Shown: positions 59,301 through 64,000 of the stretch, piece by piece
How the letters are laid out: every line of letters begins with the position of its first letter
Numbering within the stretch: the first letter of the stretch is position 1
From: Klebsormidium nitens
Taxonomy: Eukaryota; Streptophyta; Klebsormidiophyceae; Klebsormidiales; Klebsormidiaceae
Assembly (NCBI GenBank): GCA_000708835.1
Contig: DF236964.1
Coordinates: forward strand, 248,001 to 312,000
Direction: 5' to 3'
DNA: 64,000 bases
The notes under the pieces: generated by a model
What the model was told of the DNA's origin: nothing
What the model saw: the letters and a program-made list of their open reading frames with translations, nothing else
Database searches by the model: none
Made by a program: the position numbers and the translations under genes

Positions 59301-60692
59301 CAGGTGCAGAGCAGGGCTGTGCAAGTGCTTCAGGCATTTCCATCTTTGCCATCCCGTCGGCGATCTATGCCGCATTCGTTCAGCTTGGATACTCTGGCTA
59401 ATAAGGCTTTCACCATCGATCAATTGCGACGTGTCACAAACTCGGAACATCAGTCTGATGCTCCCGGCGTTCCGAATCTCCTTCTAAAGCGGTCTCTGCA
59501 TCTGCTTGGGATGGATTGGTTACTCTCTGAAACCAGCTGTAAGATTTTCCCCTCTGCCGCAGGTCCCGACGTATCCGGACGCTGGGCGGTGTTGGGAGAT
59601 CGTTGACAAGTATCAAGTGACGCTCTTCTACACCGCGCCGACTGCCATCCGCGCATTGCAGAAGTCGGGAAACAGCGTGAGCAACTGCAGAGCGTCCCTC
59701 CTTTCGAGCCCTTTGAATCTCAAGGATGTGATGTAGGGAACACGACGTCCTCACGCTTGGAAACATGGGCTGTGTGCTGCTCAAGACAAGAGTTTGCATT
59801 TAAGCTCACGGTTGACCAGAAATTTCCCTGTTAATCTTATGGATGGATGCGAGCCCCTGATGAGCTAGCTCTTCGTCGTTGTTTGTCACATACTCAAAAA
59901 GGAAAAGCCCTCCATCCGACAATCACTCTTTAAGATTCCCAAGAAATTAAGGACATTGGGCCTAACCTTGAAGCGCGCTTTGCAGAGCTTGCACGGGTGT
60001 TAGTGCTTCGATTGTCACCTATATCACCGGCCACGTCCTCGCCGCAACTTTCAAGAGTGGAATGTTTTGTTAACGTCCTCGTTGCATTTTTCAAGAGTAG
60101 AATGGTATGATACACGGATCTGGCACAAGGACTGCTTTGTGTTTATGGACTAAACGCAGTGCTTATATGGTCTCTTTTGCCCCGCAGTTCGTGACGAAGT
60201 ATTCTAGGAAGTCCTTGCGTGTGCTTGGCTCAGTGGGGGAGCCCATCAACCCAAACGCTTGGCGGTAAGGGGGCCACCTTTTTCTTGCCAGCTTTCAGAT
60301 CTGTCGACAACGCCGATCTGCACGGAAATGGTTCATCAAAAGTGGACAAGAAGGCACTATCTGAGGTCCTTCTCCAGAATCCAAGGGCAAGACAGATCTC
60401 ATTGATTGTCCTTTCGTGCTGTTCGAATCAATCTTGCTAGTCGAATCGTTCAACCAGCGAGTCTGCGGAGCGCCTCTGCTTGTAACGTTTCTGACAGAGA
60501 GTATCCAGAAGCTGCTCGGATAGCGCTTGTTGATTTTGAGTCGAGCAGTGAGGACGTAAGTCAAAGAGCCGATTGTAACAACATCATGAGCTTGTGTCGC
60601 TGTTTCGCTCCAGGTGGTATTACGAGGTTGTGGGCGATAGTCGGTGCCCGATCGTGGATACGTGGTGGCAGACGGAGACAGGGAGCATCCTG
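53307..60692 (+). CDS. ACS: Acetyl-CoA synthetase, AMP-forming (partial: 10 internal exons, 411 codons)
   Basis: Exons: 53307-53456, 54217-54372, 54958-55080, 55744-55912, 56462-56544, 56874-56975, 58822-59001, 59563-59676, 60188-60264, 60614-60692; phases close. The enzyme makes acetyl-CoA from acetate, ATP and CoA through acetyl-AMP. Visible family motifs: [16 protein letters not shown] at the start, [17 protein letters not shown], the P-loop-like [11 protein letters not shown] split by intron 6, the [11 protein letters not shown] motif, and [14 protein letters not shown] with [10 protein letters not shown]. The sequence ends at GSIL, so the rest of the N-domain and the C-terminal lid domain with the regulatory acetylatable lysine are missing and must lie beyond 64000 or in undetected exons. 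The N-terminal exon is also unplaced, so compartment cannot be judged. Introns 1 and 5 have GC donors (GCAAGT). Confidence 0.9.
53575..53625 (+). pseudogene. Copy of the end of ACS exon 1 with its GC donor
   Basis: About 45 bases correspond to the last codons of the exon at 53307-53456 ([11 protein letters not shown]) and the start of intron 1. The donor GCAAGT has become GCAAAGT. The copy lies ~150 bases downstream of the real edge. Confidence 0.7.
54497..54533 (+). pseudogene. Copy of the end of ACS exon 2
   Basis: About 36 bases match the 3' end of the exon at 54217-54372 ([10 protein letters not shown]) with few changes. It sits about 160 bases downstream of the real donor. The donor GGTGC has changed to AGTGG. 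Confidence 0.85.
55959..55985 (+). pseudogene. Possible short copy of the end of ACS exon 4 with donor
   Basis: Around 25 bases resemble the GCTTCGACGTGGGTAAGCGG edge at 55901-55920. The match is short and could be chance, but position and orientation follow the pattern of the other donor-edge copies. Confidence 0.4.
57259..58698 (+). repeat. Array of about ten decayed copies of the start of ACS exon 7
   Basis: Copies of the acceptor and first 35-80 bases of exon 7 ([17 protein letters not shown], real exon at 58822) begin near 57259, 57496, 57661, 57800, 57947, 58073, 58201, 58361, 58518 and 58664. Spacing is mostly 130-160 bases. Each unit also carries a pyrimidine-rich tract with TTTCGGACAC-like words ahead of its CCGCAG or CCGTAG. 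The 58518 copy is the longest and best preserved. Several others have deletions or stops. Together with the real exon edge, the array fills most of intron 6 (56976-58821). Confidence 0.92.
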
Positions 60693-63600
60693 GTGAGTCC
60701 CTGTTCTGAGTTTCTTTGTTTCTCACAGCTCTAAGAATAACCCTCTTTTGCACTTTGAGCGGAATAATATTTTAGTATCAACAGAATTTGATTGTTGAAG
60801 AATCGAAATGCTCTGCACATGGAAGGTATGCTAAACTGCTGTGCTTCGAGGACTATTTTTGCGACCACCAGAAAGCGCTGAGATTGCACGTCTCTGTTTG
60901 TCTTCAACGTGCTTGGAGCCCTCCTGTGGAGGACGGCTGTTGTCAGACTGCACGTCATCATTTCAAGGATTTTTATTGAAGACCCCCGTGTAGGCCCGAG
61001 TGGCCCAACGTTCTCCTAAAGCTTAGCCTGATTGCCGTCTTTCCAATCAGGCCTTTGGCCCAGCTTGTTCCCCGATTTGAGACGTGGTCCTCGAATCCTC
61101 TGCCCGGTTAATCTTCTACATATGGTCAGACTTAAAACCTCAATTTCACATTTTGTGCCTTTCTCTGTGCCCCACAAGACCCGTATGTCGCATCCATTGT
61201 CTCTGCCTTCAGGTGAGTGAGAGGCAGGCTGGTGGTGCCGGTTTCCGATGAGCTCCCTGACATTTCCTTGCTCACCTACTCTTATTAGCTATGGTGTTGA
61301 ACGCCATCAAGAGTGAGATTTCGTTGGATAGAAAGAGGGTACACAGTGTGCGACGTTCCTCTTGCCATGCCAGTGGTTTGCTTCGCTTTTTGCGAGTTGT
61401 CAGCTGATTCCCACTTGCCATTGGCATCGCTTTTTGCGAGTGGTCAGCTGATTCCCAGTTGACATCGGCATCCTCTGTATGGCCAAACGAGGCCGGTCAT
61501 CGGTTTTGAAGCTCTTACTCCGGAATGTCGGCGATTGTGGTACTCTCAGTCGTGCGGCTGATGCGATTTGTATGCTGGTGTTTTCGGCCTGCGAATGGCT
61601 GGTGGTATTTTTTAAAGCGACGCTTTCGAAAACTTACCCAAGATCGACTCAACTTACAGTCTTGTGGGGCTCGTAGAACAACCCGGTACTGTTGCTGTAT
61701 GCTAAAATGGTCGGGACTGCCCAAGTCCACGGCCAAATTTTCGCACTTGGATTGACTGATTTGACCACGTGGCTTGAAAGCCTCTTTTGATGGAATCGTG
61801 TAGGTCAGAAACATAGGCCGTACAGGACCTCTCCTGTGGCAAGCAGACTCGCGGAATCATCACGAAGGCGAGGATTGGAAAAGTATCCCGAGCGAATTGC
61901 TCACGAGTCGGACAAGTAGGGCCTTGAGCCGATGTGCAGTTAACGGGTGGTACAAATCTGACTTCCTTACTGTTCGTCGTGACGGCGAGTACCAGGGTCA
62001 TCTTCTGGGCAGTGTGTTCTGTGGTGCATTTTGCAACGCTCGCACAGTCTGAGTCACGCTGGTCAGGACGAGCAGGCGTGTGAGGCGTCATCTCAAAACC
62101 ACTCCTATCAACTATCGAGCCGTACTTGTTGTTCTGTTTGTTACTTTTGCGCAGCCGGGCAAAACCCTGCCTTTTTGGGACACAATAGCATACATAGCGC
62201 TGTTGCTCTTTGCTCTGCTTTTACTGGCAAAAGCTTCGTAAAAGATCAAGCTACCTGTTTCCTTCATTTCTGCTCATGAAACAGCTCTCCTGCCATCAAC
62301 TTAGCATCCTGGTCTTGGCTGCGTGTCTGCCAGAAGAATGCTCCGCTGAGACAGAATCTTACGATTGATATGAGCGGCAATGACATGGAAAGCATGGGGA
62401 GAAACCCCAAGCGCGGCGTCAGTAGAGCCGGTGTCTCCTTGATTAGAGACCTTGGAGAATAGAACGTTTTGAAGCTTTCATTACGCTGTGCTTTGCTTGC
62501 ACTTCGAAAATCCCTGGGCTAAGCTCTTCGTCCTTTGCCGTGATTATTGGACGCACGAATATTGCCGGGGCCTTGTGGTGGTGGCATTGACACTTAGGCA
62601 AACTGGTCGGAGCAGACTTAGATGCTCATTGCATGTCGGCTACAGCTGCGGAGCCACAAAGGAACCTGGCTTTCTTAAATTGCTGAGCAACAAGAAAAAT
62701 GTCTGTATTTTCGCCATGACTATCCGGCACTCGCAGGGCTGCTTGACGTAAGATTGACGTGGGGTCCATGAAGCATCCCGACTAACCGTCAGCCTTCGGA
62801 TAAGAAACGCTTTCAAAAGTTGCGTGTGGCGTCGTGTGTATTGCACTCCTGGACTATAGGGCTGTTGCCATTTGGGTTGAAGGCTGAGCAGACTTAGTTT
62901 GCACAGTCACAATTCAACATGAGGGGATCAGAGACTCGTAATAATCAGCATCGGGGCTGAGGTAACAAGGGCAACGACTATAAGGAAACTTGGCAATAGA
63001 TCAGCCAGTGGCAATAGCTGCATACTTTGAGTCCCACGTTTGCAGCTCGAGTTGTCCTCCATGTCCTTTCGGCTTTTCTAAAATGGACATTGGCAGTCAT
63101 TATGACTTTGATCTGGTCTTCACTAACACCTACGTGAGGGTGTTGTCGGGTTCTTTGTTCGGTTCTATACCTTTCAGACGTGTCCATTTCATTGGTTTAC
63201 TCCAAGCAGGACTGTTCGGTTGATCTGGTGCCCTATGTTGCCGATGTTGTTGCTTCAAGAATTACTCCGGTCTGTCGTTTGCACACATGATTTTCCAAGA
63301 ACCCACTCGCACTAGTCAAGGTCAGGTCGCTGCACCGGCACTTCGAATGTGCCGCAAGCAAGTTCTTCGGGGGCATTCAAGTCGGCGAAGTTTGGCACAA
63401 GGGACTCAAAACACGGAGCCTGTACTACCATATGTCAAGAAGGGGTCAAAGCTCCACACGGTGGATCAGCATTGGTCTGGTTGCAGTGTCCACAAGGCGC
63501 GCAGTAAATGTGGTTTTGTCGTCGGCTGCACTCGTTCGAAGAGGTATGGTGCCCGCCGACGAATTGCTTCCTTGTTACGTCCTAGTCTTGAAGCCTGGTG

Positions 63601-64000
63601 ACAGGAGTGACGAGCTTCGAACTTCTGGCTTACCGAAAGAATAAGCGGATAAGCTGGGCTCTGATGCCACAGATTGTTGTCACCTTTCGGTGTCACGAAC
63701 TGTTACCATGTGTTGATGCCTCGACTGGATGAGAAAGGGATGCCCTTGATTTCAAGGATCGGTCATCCAAGGGGCTTTCTAGGCTCGATGCAAGTAGGAG
63801 ACGTCGGTTTTATTTTGGCTTGGGTTGGTTGACGGCCAGTTTAATCCAGCCATGCCCGCCCGATTAGGCTGTATGACTTCTGTACTGGTCATTGCAGCGG
63901 CACGGGACTTTGCTCTGTTTCGCTCGGTTGGCTGACAAACTCAGAACTCGAATTCCAACGCTTCGTTGGGTGGAGTTTACTCACTGTTGTTGTTGAGTGT
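60693..64000. other. Probable long intron or unresolved 3' part of ACS
   Basis: The ACS frame reaches a good donor at 60692, and no convincing next exon is found to the window end. A fragment at 62155-62185 after TTTTGCGCAG reads PGKTLPF, resembling the PGSATLPFFG motif expected next, but it is frame-broken soon after. A 44-bp unit is tandemly repeated at about 61384-61471. Nothing else was recognised. Confidence 0.5.
61384..61471. repeat. Two-copy tandem repeat, ~44-bp unit
   Basis: CGCTTTTTGCGAG starts at 61384 and again at 61428, followed in each case by a similar GTCAGCTGATTCCCA stretch. It lies in the presumed ACS intron. Confidence 0.8.

Overview
This window is nuclear DNA of a streptophyte (land-plant lineage or charophyte alga). 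The content is plant-like: a plastid FtsH-like protein, a group A (ABI5/ABF-type) bZIP factor with its four conserved N-terminal motifs, a plant-type polyphenol oxidase and a Wee1 kinase. Genes are dense and rich in short GT-AG introns, which fits a compact genome such as a Klebsormidium-like alga or a bryophyte-grade plant. The species is my inference. All gene models were built by hand from reading-frame continuity and splice sites. Where I list exons, the phases close exactly unless I say otherwise.

Layout from left to right. (1) 468-12837 (+): a 15-exon FtsHi-type AAA ATPase that has lost its protease motif. (2) 23175-14475 (-): a secreted polyphenol oxidase in 11 exons, one of them only 19 nt. 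(3) 25388-30972 (+): a conserved protein of unknown function with two paired-cysteine motifs. (4) 40164-33020 (-): a Wee1-family kinase with an unusually long disordered N-terminus. (5) 42259-45462 (+): an ABI5/ABF-like bZIP factor, divergent from WEE1 and separated from it by a spacer with a MITE-like element. (6) 48822-47258 (-): a NOPCHAP1/DUF4598-like protein, 5' exon unresolved. (7) 50344-50682 onward (+): a small, probably plastid-targeted protein. (8) 53307-60692 (+): AMP-forming acetyl-CoA synthetase, with both ends unresolved or outside the window. These genes serve unrelated processes and do not form a pathway.

The most unusual feature crosses gene boundaries. In five unrelated genes (FtsHi, PPO, the unknown gene, WEE1, ACS) the introns next to certain exons hold partial, decayed copies of that exon's edge together with its splice site and flanking intron. 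Copies of an exon's start lie upstream of it, and copies of its end lie downstream. They range from nearly identical (PPO last exon) to an array of about ten units with roughly 130-160 bp spacing (ACS intron, 57259-58821). They are not whole-exon duplications or retroposed copies. They look like repeated tandem duplications across exon-intron borders, and I call them exon-edge echoes. Spacers between convergent genes (about 12.8-14.5, 31.0-32.7 and 45.5-47.2 kb) contain no gene I can support.
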